A stretch of 19,704 bases of DNA from JALZAA01 sp035316025. GTDB lineage: Bacteria > Actinomycetota > Acidimicrobiia > IMCC26256 > JACDBD01. The notes beneath the pieces were generated by a model, which ran no database searches, had not been told where the DNA came from, and was given only the letters and a program-made list of their open reading frames with translations. Location: positions 1 to 19,704 of the forward strand of contig DATFXL010000058.1 of the NCBI GenBank assembly GCA_035316025.1. Reading direction: 5' to 3'. A program made the translations under genes and the position numbers. Shown one piece after another: positions 12,984 through 19,704 of the stretch (its first letter is position 1; each line of letters starts with the position of its first letter).

Positions 12984-13664
12984 GTCCGGCACCGTCTGGG
13001 CTGCGTCATCTCCGCCGATCGACACGCCCATCGCCCGCGCCCACGCGTGGAGCTGGTACCGCATCAGAGCGAGGAGCACGACAAGCCCGAACAGGGACCC
13101 AGACACGAGCGCGGCCGCGGGTGCGTCGAACGCCGTCGCGACCGCCAGGCCCACCTCGGAGCCCGCCAGGATCGCGGTGATCACGCCCACCATGCCGGCG
13201 ACGGTTCGGAACCCCTGCATGTAATAGCCGCGACCGAGCCCCTTAGCTAGGAGGCGCTGCTCCGGTAGGAGGCGCTGCTCCGGGCGGAGCAGGTACGGAG
13301 CAAGCTCCGGCGCTTTGTCGAAGTAGTAGGCGCGCAGGCGTGCGATGCGACGTGCGTATCCCAGGTCTTCGATGCCTGACTGCAATGCTCGCTCGAACGT
13401 TACGAGCCCGACGAACGCCAGTGTCGGCAACAGCACGAGCCCGAACGCGAAGAACGCGCCGCCCACCTTGGTCGCGGTCGCCACGAGCCCGAAGGCGATC
13501 AACCCGCCAGAAACGGACGTCAAGAACATGCTGGCGCGGCCGGTCGACTCCGCGATCGTCGCTGAACGGGCACCCTGCAATGTGAAGTGCTCGGTCGTGA
13601 TGAACGAAACAGCCGAGGCGCTCGGTTCGCTCGCAACGTCACCCGAATCCTGGTCGGCCCCCAT
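12969..13664 (-). CDS. Uncharacterised actinobacterial-type membrane protein
   Basis: A 231-residue protein with no function I can name. The N-terminus is soluble, with FITTEHFTLQGARSATIAES (21-40). Two hydrophobic helices follow near 50-66 and 69-91, then a charged cytoplasmic region (about 92-150, with ERALQSGIEDLGYARRIARL at 91-110), then two more helices near 152-178 and 183-201. The charged region carries an exact six-residue duplication, PEQRLL-PEQRLL (128-139), produced by an 18-bp tandem repeat. I prefer the ATG at 13664, because a GGGGGG run lies 8 nt upstream; a GTG three codons earlier (13673) is possible. It is divergent from the ccm operon and about 142 bp upstream of the sortase gene, with no evident functional link to either. 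Confidence 0.7.
   Translation of the reverse strand: MGADQDSGDVASEPSASAVSFITTEHFTLQGARSATIAESTGRASMFLTSVSGGLIAFGLVATATKVGGAFFAFGLVLLPTLAFVGLVTFERALQSGIEDLGYARRIARLRAYYFDKAPELAPYLLRPEQRLLPEQRLLAKGLGRGYYMQGFRTVAGMVGVITAILAGSEVGLAVATAFDAPAAALVSGSLFGLVVLLALMRYQLHAWARAMGVSIGGDDAAQTVPDDEPS
13248..13283 (+). repeat. 18-bp perfect tandem duplication inside the membrane-protein gene
   Basis: TAGGAGGCGCTGCTCCGG occurs twice in direct succession (13248-13265 and 13266-13283). Read on the minus strand, it adds six residues in frame without disturbing the gene. The perfect identity implies a recent slippage event or an assembly artefact. Confidence 0.9.
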
Positions 13665-13908
13665 TGCAATCACCCCCCGGCGGTCGTCACGACCGCAGGT
13701 AGCTGGCCATTGGGCGGGCAGTTCCGGCTCGTCGTTGCGACCGAGATAGAGCCGGCGGCCATTCTCGCTCGAAGGGGTGCCGGTCGGCGAGGGTTGCGAT
13801 GCGGTCAGGGTCGGCCATCGCTCGCCCCCGTTGACGAGCGCCTCGCCGTACGAGTCGCCAGGCTCGTCGTCTGCATCTCGGTAGGCCAGCCCGATCGGGC
13901 CGTCTATA

Positions 13909-13939
13909 TCCTTTACCGGCGGCCCAAAGGACCTATTGG
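13909..13939 (+). promoter_or_regulatory. Two overlapping dyads in the ccm leader
   Basis: TCCTTT (13909-13914) can pair with AAAGGA (13926-13931) around an 11-nt loop. The same AAAGG can instead pair with the following CCTATTGG as a hyphenated palindrome centred on 13931 (6 of 8 positions, 13923-13939). The two pairings exclude each other. This could be a repressor site or a two-state RNA element, 28-58 nt before the ccmA start. No known riboswitch class is recognised. Confidence 0.3.
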
Positions 13940-13954
13940 TGTTCTGGAAAGCCC

Positions 13955-13961
13955 TTGGAGG
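13955..13961 (+). promoter_or_regulatory. ccmA: Ribosome binding site that fixes the ccmA start
   Basis: TTGGAGG lies 5 nt before the GTG at 13967. A TTG at 13955 would also open the frame, but it sits inside the Shine-Dalgarno sequence and has none of its own. GTG 13967 is therefore preferred. Confidence 0.6.
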
Positions 13962-13966
13962 CTTGC

Positions 13967-14725
13967 GTGCCCGTCGTCGTCCGCCTGCGTTCCGCCGTGT
14001 GCCTGCTGGGTCGGTTCCCTGCCCTGGCCGGCGTCGACCTGGACGTCGAGGCGGGTGAGGTCGTTCTCCTCTCGGGCGCGAACGGCTCGGGCAAGACGAC
14101 GCTGCTGCGCCTCCTCGCCGGGCTGCACCGTTTGCACTCGGGGACGGCGGACGTGCTCGGCTACGACCTTGCGGTCGACCGGCGCGGCGCCCGCCGTGCC
14201 ATCGGCCTGCTCGGGCACGAGACCGGCTGCTACGACGACCTCACCGTCCGAGAGAACCTCCGGTTCGCGGCCCGCGCCGCCGGCGCCGACGCCGACGCGT
14301 CCGACGCCGCGATGGAGCGCGTCGGGCTCGGCGCCCAGGCCGAGGTCACGCACGGCCGGCTCTCGGCGGGGCAGCGTCGCCGGCTCGCGCTCGCCGTCAT
14401 GCTCTCGCGCGACCCCAGCCTGCTGCTCCTCGACGAGCCGCACGCCGGCCTCGACGCAACGGGGCGCGCCGTGCTCGACACCGTCGTCGCCTCCGCCGCC
14501 GACGAGGACCGCACGGTGATCATCGCCTCGCACGAGCTCGATCGCACCCGCGCTCTCGCCGGTCGGGAGGTCGTGCTCGCCGGCGGTGTCGCGCGCGACG
14601 GCGTGGTCGCGGGGAACGAGGATGAAGAAGGGGAAGAAGAGGAGGAGGATGTTCGCGTCGCGGCACCGGACATCGAGCGAACCAGCGACGCCAAGACCCC
14701 GGCGCGGGGAGGCGTCGGCGCATGA
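13967..14725 (+). CDS. ccmA: CcmA, heme exporter ATP-binding protein
   Basis: A 252-residue ABC ATPase, first gene of a System I cytochrome c maturation operon. Walker A is GANGSGKTT (37-45), the signature LSAGQRRRLALAVML (132-146), Walker B LLLLDEPHAGLD (152-163) and the switch histidine H189 in IIASHE. It pairs with CcmB (and CcmC) to release holo-CcmE from the heme-handling complex by ATP hydrolysis at the cytoplasmic face. The conserved domain ends near residue 214. A tail of about 38 residues follows, containing a strongly acidic run NEDEEGEEEEED (217-228), encoded by a 26-base pure purine stretch (14624-14649); E. coli CcmA (about 207 residues) has no such tail. The TGA overlaps the ccmB ATG by 4 nt. 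Confidence 0.9.
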   Translation: MPVVVRLRSAVCLLGRFPALAGVDLDVEAGEVVLLSGANGSGKTTLLRLLAGLHRLHSGTADVLGYDLAVDRRGARRAIGLLGHETGCYDDLTVRENLRFAARAAGADADASDAAMERVGLGAQAEVTHGRLSAGQRRRLALAVMLSRDPSLLLLDEPHAGLDATGRAVLDTVVASAADEDRTVIIASHELDRTRALAGREVVLAGGVARDGVVAGNEDEEGEEEEEDVRVAAPDIERTSDAKTPARGGVGA

Positions 14726-15396
14726 ACCTCTGGCGCGAGGCGGCGCTCGTCGCGGGGAAGGATCTGCGCATCGAGGCCCGGTCGCGCGTGACCTTGTACC
14801 AGGTGTTGCCCTTCGGGCTCATCGTCGTGCTGCTCTTCGCGTTCGCGCTCGATCCGAGCCGTGGCGTGCTCTCGCGGGTGGCGCCCGGTCTCTTCTGGGT
14901 CGCGGTGCTGCTGGCGGCGCTGCTGGCGGTCGCGCGGTCGTTCGCCGTCGAGAGCGAGAACGCCGCCCGTGACGCCCTCCGGCTCTCGGGGCTGGACCCA
15001 GCCGCGGTCTTCCTCGGGAAGGCGGGCGCGATCGCGGCCCAGCTCGCGGTGCTCGAGGTCGCCCTCGGCGTCGGCGTCGCCCTGCTGTACGACGTCGAGC
15101 TACGGTCGCTCGGGCTGCTCGTCGCCGCGGCTGCGACCGCGACCGCCGGCATCGCGGCCACCGGTACCCTCTACGGCGTCCTGGCTGCAGGGCTGCGCGT
15201 GCGCGAGACGCTCGTCCCGCTGCTGCTGCTGCCGGTGGTGGCGCCGGTGATGCTGGGGGCGACCCGGGCCTGGGAGGCGGGACTCGGGAGCGCCACCTCC
15301 GACGGTTGGCCGTGGGTCGCGCTGCTGGCGTTGTTCGCGACCCTGTACACATCGATCGGGATGCTGGCCTTCGGGCCGCTCCTGGAGGAAGCATGA
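14722..15396 (+). CDS. ccmB: CcmB, heme exporter membrane subunit
   Basis: A 224-residue inner-membrane protein, close to the 220 of E. coli CcmB, with six hydrophobic helices (about 29-42, 54-71, 101-124, 130-155, 162-178 and 198-216). The conserved cytoplasmic segment ARSFAVESENAARDALRLSG (71-90) contains the FAxE(S/R)E hallmark of the family. It forms the permease of the CcmAB transporter, working with CcmC and CcmE. The ATG overlaps the ccmA stop (ATGA), with GGGGAGG 9 nt upstream. The stop overlaps ccmC the same way. Confidence 0.92.
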   Translation: MNLWREAALVAGKDLRIEARSRVTLYQVLPFGLIVVLLFAFALDPSRGVLSRVAPGLFWVAVLLAALLAVARSFAVESENAARDALRLSGLDPAAVFLGKAGAIAAQLAVLEVALGVGVALLYDVELRSLGLLVAAAATATAGIAATGTLYGVLAAGLRVRETLVPLLLLPVVAPVMLGATRAWEAGLGSATSDGWPWVALLALFATLYTSIGMLAFGPLLEEA

Positions 15397-16157
15397 ACGA
15401 CGCGCTGCTGCACCGCCGGCTCGCAACCGTTATCGGATGGTCGGCCCTCGCGTCGCTGGCGGTGCTCGCGGTTCTCGGGCTGTGGGTCGCGCCGCCCGAC
15501 GCCGTGCAGCGCGACGCACAGCGCCTCATGTACCTCCACGTCCCGGCGGCGTGGCTCGCGTACCTCGCGTTCGGCGTCACTGCGCTCGCGTCGGCGCTGT
15601 ACCTGTGGCGGCGCACCCGCTCCGCGGTCTGGGACCGCATCGCGGGCGCGTCGGCCGAGATCGGCGTCGTCTTCACCGCGCTCACCCTGGTGCTCGGCTC
15701 CCTGTGGGGCCGACCGGTGTGGGGGATCTGGTGGGCCTGGGACGCCCGCCTTGTCACGACCGCCGTCCTCTTCTTTCTCTACGTGGGCTACCTCGCCCTG
15801 CGCCGCATTCCCGGGCCCGGCCGCGCCACCCGATGCGCCATCGCGGCCCTGATCGCGTTCGTCGACGTGCCGATCGTGCACTTCTCGGTCGACTGGTGGC
15901 GCACGCTCCACCAGGAGGGGACCGTCTTCAACGACGAGCTCAAGGCGCAGATCCACGGCACCATGGCGTTCACGCTGTTCTGGGGCGTCGTCGCGTTCAC
16001 GCTCGTGTACGTGTACCTGCTCGACCGGCGGTACCGCCTCGAGGTGCTCGAGGAAGGCCGCGACGAGCGGGAGCTCGAGCAGGCGATCGCCGAACGCGTC
16101 GCGTCGGGCGATGCGGGCGCCGCCGGCGAGCTCGTCGAATCCGGGGCGCCCCGATGA
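15393..16157 (+). CDS. ccmC: CcmC, heme-handling WWD-domain protein
   Basis: A 254-residue member of the heme-handling protein family with six membrane helices. The tryptophan-rich WWD motif is WGIWWAWDARL (110-120). The probable heme-ligand histidines are H49 in LMYLHVPAAW and H163 in VPIVHFSVDWW, with TLHQ just after. It presents heme to CcmE on the outer membrane face and forms a complex with CcmAB and CcmD. The C-terminal 40 residues are charged and cytoplasmic, ending in an acidic-basic tail. GGAGGA lies upstream of the ATG, which overlaps the ccmB stop; its own TGA overlaps the ccmD start. Confidence 0.94.
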   Translation: MNDALLHRRLATVIGWSALASLAVLAVLGLWVAPPDAVQRDAQRLMYLHVPAAWLAYLAFGVTALASALYLWRRTRSAVWDRIAGASAEIGVVFTALTLVLGSLWGRPVWGIWWAWDARLVTTAVLFFLYVGYLALRRIPGPGRATRCAIAALIAFVDVPIVHFSVDWWRTLHQEGTVFNDELKAQIHGTMAFTLFWGVVAFTLVYVYLLDRRYRLEVLEEGRDERELEQAIAERVASGDAGAAGELVESGAPR

Positions 16158-16288
16158 CCGACGCCGGTTACGTCGTCACCGGCTGGGTGCTCACTGCCGT
16201 CGTGCTGGCGGGCTACTGGGCATCGATCGCACGCCGGACCCGTCGGGCCCGGCGCAGCCTCCCGCCGGAGGAGAGCCCGCGCCCGTGA
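16154..16288 (+). CDS. ccmD: CcmD-like small membrane protein
   Basis: A 44-residue protein with one membrane helix (GYVVTGWVLTAVVLAGYWAS, 5-24) followed by a basic stretch (RRTRRARR, 27-34) and a short Pro/Glu tail. Size, topology and place between ccmC and ccmE match CcmD, which helps release holo-CcmE from the CcmABC complex. CcmD proteins have little sequence conservation, so the call depends on position. It overlaps both neighbours: ATGA with ccmC and GTGA with ccmE. Confidence 0.8.
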   Translation: MTDAGYVVTGWVLTAVVLAGYWASIARRTRRARRSLPPEESPRP

Positions 16289-16752
16289 CCGTCACCGAGA
16301 CGGCGACGCCACCGTCGCCGCGTGCGACACCAGTCCGCTCCCGGCGCAAGCGTCGGGCGATCATCGCCGGCGCCGTGTGCGTCGCCGCGATCGTGGCCAT
16401 CGTCGTGCTCGCGGTCGCGCTCTCCGAGAACGTCGTGTTCTTCCGCACCGTCTCGGAGGCGGTGCAGCACCGCAAGAGCGAGCAGGGCGATCGCCTGCGC
16501 GTCGCCGGCGCCGTGGTCCCCGGCACGATCGCCGAGACCGCGAAGGGCGTGCAGTTCGAGATCACCGACGGCAAGGCGACCATTCCGATCGTCCAGACCG
16601 GGGACGCGCCCAGCTTGTTCAAGGAGGGCGCGCCCGTTGTCTGCGAGGGGCGGTGGAGCCGCGGCGCCGCGTTCGACTCGGACCGGATCCTCATCAAGCA
16701 CGGCAACGAGTACAAGCCACCGAAGGTCGAGACCACCGGGCCGAGATCGTGA
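16285..16752 (+). CDS. ccmE: CcmE, periplasmic-side heme chaperone
   Basis: A 155-residue protein with a basic N-terminus, one anchor helix (about 25-46) and an outward-facing OB-fold domain (about 52-145). VVFFRTVSEA (50-59) and FEITDGKATIPI (91-102) are typical of CcmE. The heme-binding histidine is H139 in IKHGNEY, spaced H-x3-Y143 as in E. coli His130/Tyr134, so this is the HxxxY type and not the CxxxY variant seen in archaea and some bacteria. It takes heme covalently from CcmC and passes it to CcmF. The GTG start at 16285 overlaps the ccmD stop; GGAGGAGAG (16267-16275) precedes it. Confidence 0.93.
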   Translation: MTVTETATPPSPRATPVRSRRKRRAIIAGAVCVAAIVAIVVLAVALSENVVFFRTVSEAVQHRKSEQGDRLRVAGAVVPGTIAETAKGVQFEITDGKATIPIVQTGDAPSLFKEGAPVVCEGRWSRGAAFDSDRILIKHGNEYKPPKVETTGPRS

Positions 16753-18767
16753 AGGCGACGCTCGGGGTGCTCGCGCTGGCGCTCGGCGCCAGCGGCGCGC
16801 TCTTGGGCATCGGCACGATCGGTGTCGGCCTGGCCCGACAGGACGACCGCCTTCTCCGGGCCGGGCGCCGCTATGTGTTCGTCGTGCTGGCGGCGGCGGT
16901 GCTCGCGGCCGGCGTCATGGAGTGGGCGCTCCTCACGCACGACTTCTCCCTGAAGTACGTCGCTGAGAACAACGCCCGGGCGACGCCGCTCTTGTACACG
17001 ATCACCGGGCTGTGGGCTGCGCTCGAGGGGTCGATCCTGCTGTGGGGTCTGGTGCTCGGCGGCTATCTCGCGTTCACCGCCCACAAGTTCCGGGACCGCG
17101 CCACCGACCCGCTCGTCGCCTGGGCGCTCCTGGTCGGACTCGTCGTCGCGTTGTTCTTCTTCGGGCTGATGCTCGGACCGGCGAACCCGTTCAAGACCTT
17201 CGGCAGTGCGCCCGCCGACGGGCAGGGCCCGAACCCGATCCTCCAGAACCACCCGCTGATGGCGTTCCACCCGCCGATGTTGTATCTCGGCTACGTCGGG
17301 TTCACCGTGCCGTTCTCGTTCGCGATCGCCTCCCTCGTGACCGGACGCTTCGGCGAAGGATGGCTGTCCGAGACGCGCCGGGCGACGCTCGTGGCCTGGG
17401 GGTTCCTCACCGTCGGCATCGTGCTCGGCGCGTGGTGGAGCTACGAGGTGCTCGGGTGGGGCGGATACTGGGCGTGGGACCCGGTCGAGAACGCCTCGCT
17501 CCTGCCGTGGCTCACCGCGACCGCGTTCATCCACTCCGTGATGGTTCAGGAACGGCGCGGCATGCTGCGCGTCTGGAACCTTTCTCTGGTCATCGCGACG
17601 TTCTGTCTGACGATCCTCGGCACGTTCCTGACCCGGTCCGGCATCCTCAATTCGGTCCACTCGTTCACGCAATCGGCCATCGGCCCGACGCTGCTCGTGT
17701 TCTTGGGGATCGTCGCCGCCACCGGCATCGCGCTCATCGCGTGGCGCGGTGACCAGCTCCGCGCCCCCGGGCGCATCGACTCGCCGGTGTCGCGCGAGTC
17801 GGCGTTTCTCGCCAACAACCTTCTGTTTGCCGCGCTCGCGTTCGTGGTGCTGCTCGGCACGGTGTATCCCCTCATCGCCGAGGCGCTGCAGGACAAGCAG
17901 CTGTCGGTGGGCGAGCCGTACTTCGACCGGATGACGACGCCGCTCGGCCTCGCGCTGCTCTTCCTGATGGCGGCGGCGCCGGCGCTGCCGTGGCGCCGGA
18001 CCAGTCAGGAGGTGCTCCGCGACCGCTTGCTCGTACCCGCGTGGGCGGGGGCGCTCACCATGGTCGCCGCCGTCGCGCTCGGCGTCCGCGAGCTGGCGCA
18101 GGTGCTCGCGTTCGGGCTGGGCGCGTTCGCCATCGCAGGGATCGTGCGTCAGTACGTCGTGGGCGTCCGTGGCCGGCGGCGATCGACGGGGGAGGGGTGG
18201 CCGCGCGCTCTGGTGCGCGCGGTGCGGGGCAACCCGCGCCTGTACGGCGGCCTCATCGTGCATGTCGGCGTGGTGATCGCCGCCGTCGCCATCGCCACGT
18301 CGTCGGCGTACTCGACGAAGCGCGAGGTGCGGCTCGCCGAGGGTCAGTCGGCGACCGTCCGCGGGTACACGCTCACGTACACCGGCTCGCACGAGAAGCG
18401 CAGCGGGCAGAAGAACACCGTGGCCGCCGACGTCCGCGTCCGCCGCGGCGGCGACGACCTCGGAACCTACGCTCCCGCCATCTCGACGTTCCCCAATGCC
18501 TCTCAGGGGATCGGCACTCCATCGGTACGCACCGGCCTGCGCGAGGACGTGTACCTCACGTTGGTGTCGTCGCCGAACCAGCAGGGCCGCGTCACGATCG
18601 GCGTGGCGGTGAATCCGATGGTGCTGTGGTTGTGGGTCGGTGGCGGCGTCATCGCGGCGGGCACGCTCCTCGCCCTGTCACCGTCGCTGCGGCGGCGCCC
18701 TCGGCGGGTCGAGGAACCGGTACCGGTCGCGCCGCCGATGCCCGAGCCGGAGAGGGTGCCGGTGTGA
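16749..18767 (+). CDS. ccmF: CcmF, cytochrome c heme lyase subunit
   Basis: A 672-residue polytopic protein, near the usual 650 of CcmF, with about 15 membrane helices. Conserved landmarks are QNHPLMAFHPPMLYLGYVG (166-184), the WWD motif GWGGYWAWDPVENASLLPW (236-254), IHSVMVQERRGMLRVWN (261-277) and FLTRSGILNSVHSF (293-306) with H304. The histidines at 168, 174, 262 and 304 sit where heme-ligand and channel histidines are expected. A C-terminal outward-facing domain (about 525-625) precedes the last helix. It is the core of the synthetase that attaches CcmE-delivered heme to CxxCH apocytochromes, with CcmH. The GTG start overlaps the ccmE stop by 4 nt. The stop overlaps ccmG. Confidence 0.95.
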   Translation: MKATLGVLALALGASGALLGIGTIGVGLARQDDRLLRAGRRYVFVVLAAAVLAAGVMEWALLTHDFSLKYVAENNARATPLLYTITGLWAALEGSILLWGLVLGGYLAFTAHKFRDRATDPLVAWALLVGLVVALFFFGLMLGPANPFKTFGSAPADGQGPNPILQNHPLMAFHPPMLYLGYVGFTVPFSFAIASLVTGRFGEGWLSETRRATLVAWGFLTVGIVLGAWWSYEVLGWGGYWAWDPVENASLLPWLTATAFIHSVMVQERRGMLRVWNLSLVIATFCLTILGTFLTRSGILNSVHSFTQSAIGPTLLVFLGIVAATGIALIAWRGDQLRAPGRIDSPVSRESAFLANNLLFAALAFVVLLGTVYPLIAEALQDKQLSVGEPYFDRMTTPLGLALLFLMAAAPALPWRRTSQEVLRDRLLVPAWAGALTMVAAVALGVRELAQVLAFGLGAFAIAGIVRQYVVGVRGRRRSTGEGWPRALVRAVRGNPRLYGGLIVHVGVVIAAVAIATSSAYSTKREVRLAEGQSATVRGYTLTYTGSHEKRSGQKNTVAADVRVRRGGDDLGTYAPAISTFPNASQGIGTPSVRTGLREDVYLTLVSSPNQQGRVTIGVAVNPMVLWLWVGGGVIAAGTLLALSPSLRRRPRRVEEPVPVAPPMPEPERVPV

Positions 18768-19306
18768 AGCATCGGGCCCGGTGGATCGCGCTCGCGGCCG
18801 GCGCGGGTGTCGTCGTCCTCGCGATCGTGCTCGCCACCCAGGTGGGAACCGACCCGCGCGCCGACGCCAACAAGAGCCATCTCCTCGGGCAGCAGGCGCC
18901 CGCCTACGACCTCCCCGCTCTCGACGGCACCCATGTCCGATCGAGTGACCTCACGGGCAAGGTCGTGATCGTGAACTTCTGGAACTCGTGGTGCATCCCG
19001 TGCCAGCAAGAGCACCCAGCGCTGGTCGAGTTCTTCCGGCGCCATGCCGCCGACCCCGGCTTCGCCATGGTCGGCATCGTGCGCGACGACACCGAGGACG
19101 CGGTCCGCGGTTACGTCGCCGACGAAGGCGTCCCGTACCCCGTCGCGCTCGATCCGGGGGCGCAGGCGGCGCTCGACTTCGGCACGCGTGGCCAGCCCGA
19201 GACGTACGCGATCTCGCCCGACGGCGTGATCGCAGGCACGCAGTTCGGCCCGTCGACCGTCACGAACCTCGAGCAGATGTACGCGGCGGCGCGGAGTCAA
19301 CGGTGA
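18764..19306 (+). CDS. ccmG: CcmG/ResA-type membrane-anchored thioredoxin
   Basis: A 180-residue protein with one N-terminal anchor helix (about 6-25) and an outward-facing thioredoxin domain. The redox motif is WCIPC with C77 and C80, after VIVNFWNS. The cis-proline loop RGQPETYAIS lies near 150-159, and the insert after the active site (EHPALVEFFRRH) matches the CcmG/TlpA group. It keeps the CxxCH cysteines of apocytochromes reduced, directly or through CcmH, before heme attachment. It needs electrons from a CcdA/DsbD-type protein, which is not in the window. The GTG start overlaps the ccmF stop. The TGA overlaps the ccmH GTG. Confidence 0.93.
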   Translation: MKHRARWIALAAGAGVVVLAIVLATQVGTDPRADANKSHLLGQQAPAYDLPALDGTHVRSSDLTGKVVIVNFWNSWCIPCQQEHPALVEFFRRHAADPGFAMVGIVRDDTEDAVRGYVADEGVPYPVALDPGAQAALDFGTRGQPETYAISPDGVIAGTQFGPSTVTNLEQMYAAARSQR

Positions 19307-19704
19307 ACCGCAGCACCCTCGCGTGGATCGCGCTGGCGGCGGTCGTCGTGGTCACGCTGGCGATCGTCGTGTGGCCGAGCGGGGGCAAGCCTTCCGCGGC
19401 CGAGCGGGCCCGGTCGATCGGGTCCGAGCTGCGCTGCCCCGACTGCGAGAGCCAGTCGATCGCGCAGAGCTCGACAGAAACGGCGCGCGCCGCACGGACA
19501 GACATCCGCCGGCGAATCGCGGCGGGCGAGAGCGACGCCGACATCCGCCAGGCGTACATCGACAAGTTCGGCGACTCCATCCTGCTCAAGCCCGAGAGCG
19601 GCGGGCTCGGGATCCTCGTCTGGGGGCTCCCGGCGGCCGCGCTCGTGCTCGGCGTCGGCGGGCTGGTCCTGGCGCTGCGGCGGTGGCGGCGGGAACCGCA
19701 TCTG
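19303..19704 (+). CDS. ccmH: CcmH, apocytochrome thiol oxidoreductase (3' end beyond window)
   Basis: 134 residues are visible and the frame is still open at the window end. An N-terminal helix (about 7-24) is followed by the CcmH domain with RCPDCESQSIAQS (44-56), the equivalent of RCxxCQNQS, then AARTDIRRRIAAGESDADIRQ, and KFGDSILLKPE (88-98). A second helix (about 103-126) follows, so the topology is that of a full CcmH core of about 130-150 residues; a CcmI-like extension could follow outside the window. The CxxC pair (C45, C48) would resolve disulfides in apocytochrome c together with CcmG. The GTG start overlaps the ccmG stop by 4 nt. Confidence 0.92.
   Translation, partial: MNRSTLAWIALAAVVVVTLAIVVWPSGGKPSAAERARSIGSELRCPDCESQSIAQSSTETARAARTDIRRRIAAGESDADIRQAYIDKFGDSILLKPESGGLGILVWGLPAAALVLGVGGLVLALRRWRREPHL

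Larger units (their letters stand above)
13674..13966. other. Divergent intergenic region upstream of the ccm operon
   Basis: About 290 bp separate the membrane-protein gene from ccmA, by far the longest gap in the window. I see no convincing coding region on either strand. The part nearest ccmA (13900-13961) is relatively AT-rich and holds TATATC at 13905-13910, two overlapping dyads (listed separately) and a Shine-Dalgarno sequence, so it is likely a long 5' leader or control region for the operon. Confidence 0.5.

Noticed and set aside
13955..13966. TTG at 13955 as the start of ccmA
   Set aside because: It is part of the Shine-Dalgarno sequence for the GTG at 13967, and the four added residues are not part of the conserved fold.
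14649..14972. A plus-strand frame starting at ATG 14649 right after a strong GGAGGAGG
   Set aside because: The purine run touches the ATG with no spacing. The product is an Arg/Ala-rich out-of-frame shadow of the ccmA tail and ccmB.
16191..18392. A very long minus-strand open frame (about 730 codons) opposite ccmE and ccmF
   Set aside because: It is antisense to ccmE/ccmF, whose motifs are unmistakable. Its product is an Arg/Glu/His-rich low-complexity sequence typical of antisense frames in GC-rich DNA.
1..19704. CRISPR arrays, insertion sequences, attachment sites or prophage genes
   Set aside because: No spaced direct repeats, terminal inverted repeats, transposase, integrase or phage motifs were seen. 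Gene density and composition are even throughout.

Overview
The window is GC-rich, densely coded bacterial DNA, most likely from an actinomycetote and possibly an acidimicrobial-type lineage. Evidence for this: a class E-type sortase, an EchA6-like crotonase, an OmpR-type two-component pair, GTG starts, and almost no intergenic space. The lineage is inferred from protein character only. There are no rRNA or tRNA genes, no CRISPR array and no transposase that I can see.

Layout. (1) 1-1531, plus: the 3' end of an acyl-CoA carboxylase beta subunit, a stand-alone biotin carrier protein and a crotonase lacking both catalytic glutamates. (2) 1528-2379, minus: a SAM methyltransferase. (3) 2473-4171, plus: a three-gene operon of a Cys-containing winged-helix regulator, a short zinc-type GTP cyclohydrolase I (T-fold) relative and a DUF2231 membrane protein. 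(4) 4098-7590, minus: a coupled five-gene operon of a GT2 glycosyltransferase, a DUF2064 transferase, a methyltransferase, a membrane cytochrome b-molybdopterin oxidoreductase and a four-helix membrane protein. (5) 7704-11918, plus, divergent from region 4: a polytopic GT-C-like protein, response regulator, histidine kinase and sugar-nucleotide epimerase. (6) 11912-13664, minus: a sortase and an uncharacterised membrane protein. (7) 13967 to the end, plus: a System I cytochrome c maturation operon, ccmABCDEFG plus a partial ccmH.

How the genes work together. Region 1 looks like acyl-CoA carboxylation with an acyl-CoA-binding partner. Regions 4 and 5 read as one divergent locus for a surface glycoconjugate with a redox branch, under its own two-component system. 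Region 7 exports heme and attaches it to c-type apocytochromes: CcmAB is the ABC transporter, CcmC/D/E handle the heme, CcmF/H perform ligation and CcmG is the thiol reductant.

Two genome-style signals recur. Thirteen gene junctions are exact 4-nt NTGA stop/start overlaps, including all seven in the ccm operon. Five of six transcription-unit starts that lack a Shine-Dalgarno sequence carry a TAnnnT hexamer 6-9 nt before the start codon, and the sixth has a near match, which suggests leaderless transcription. The regions I consider least described are the FolE-like/DUF2231/regulator trio and the glycosyl-molybdopterin-two-component locus.
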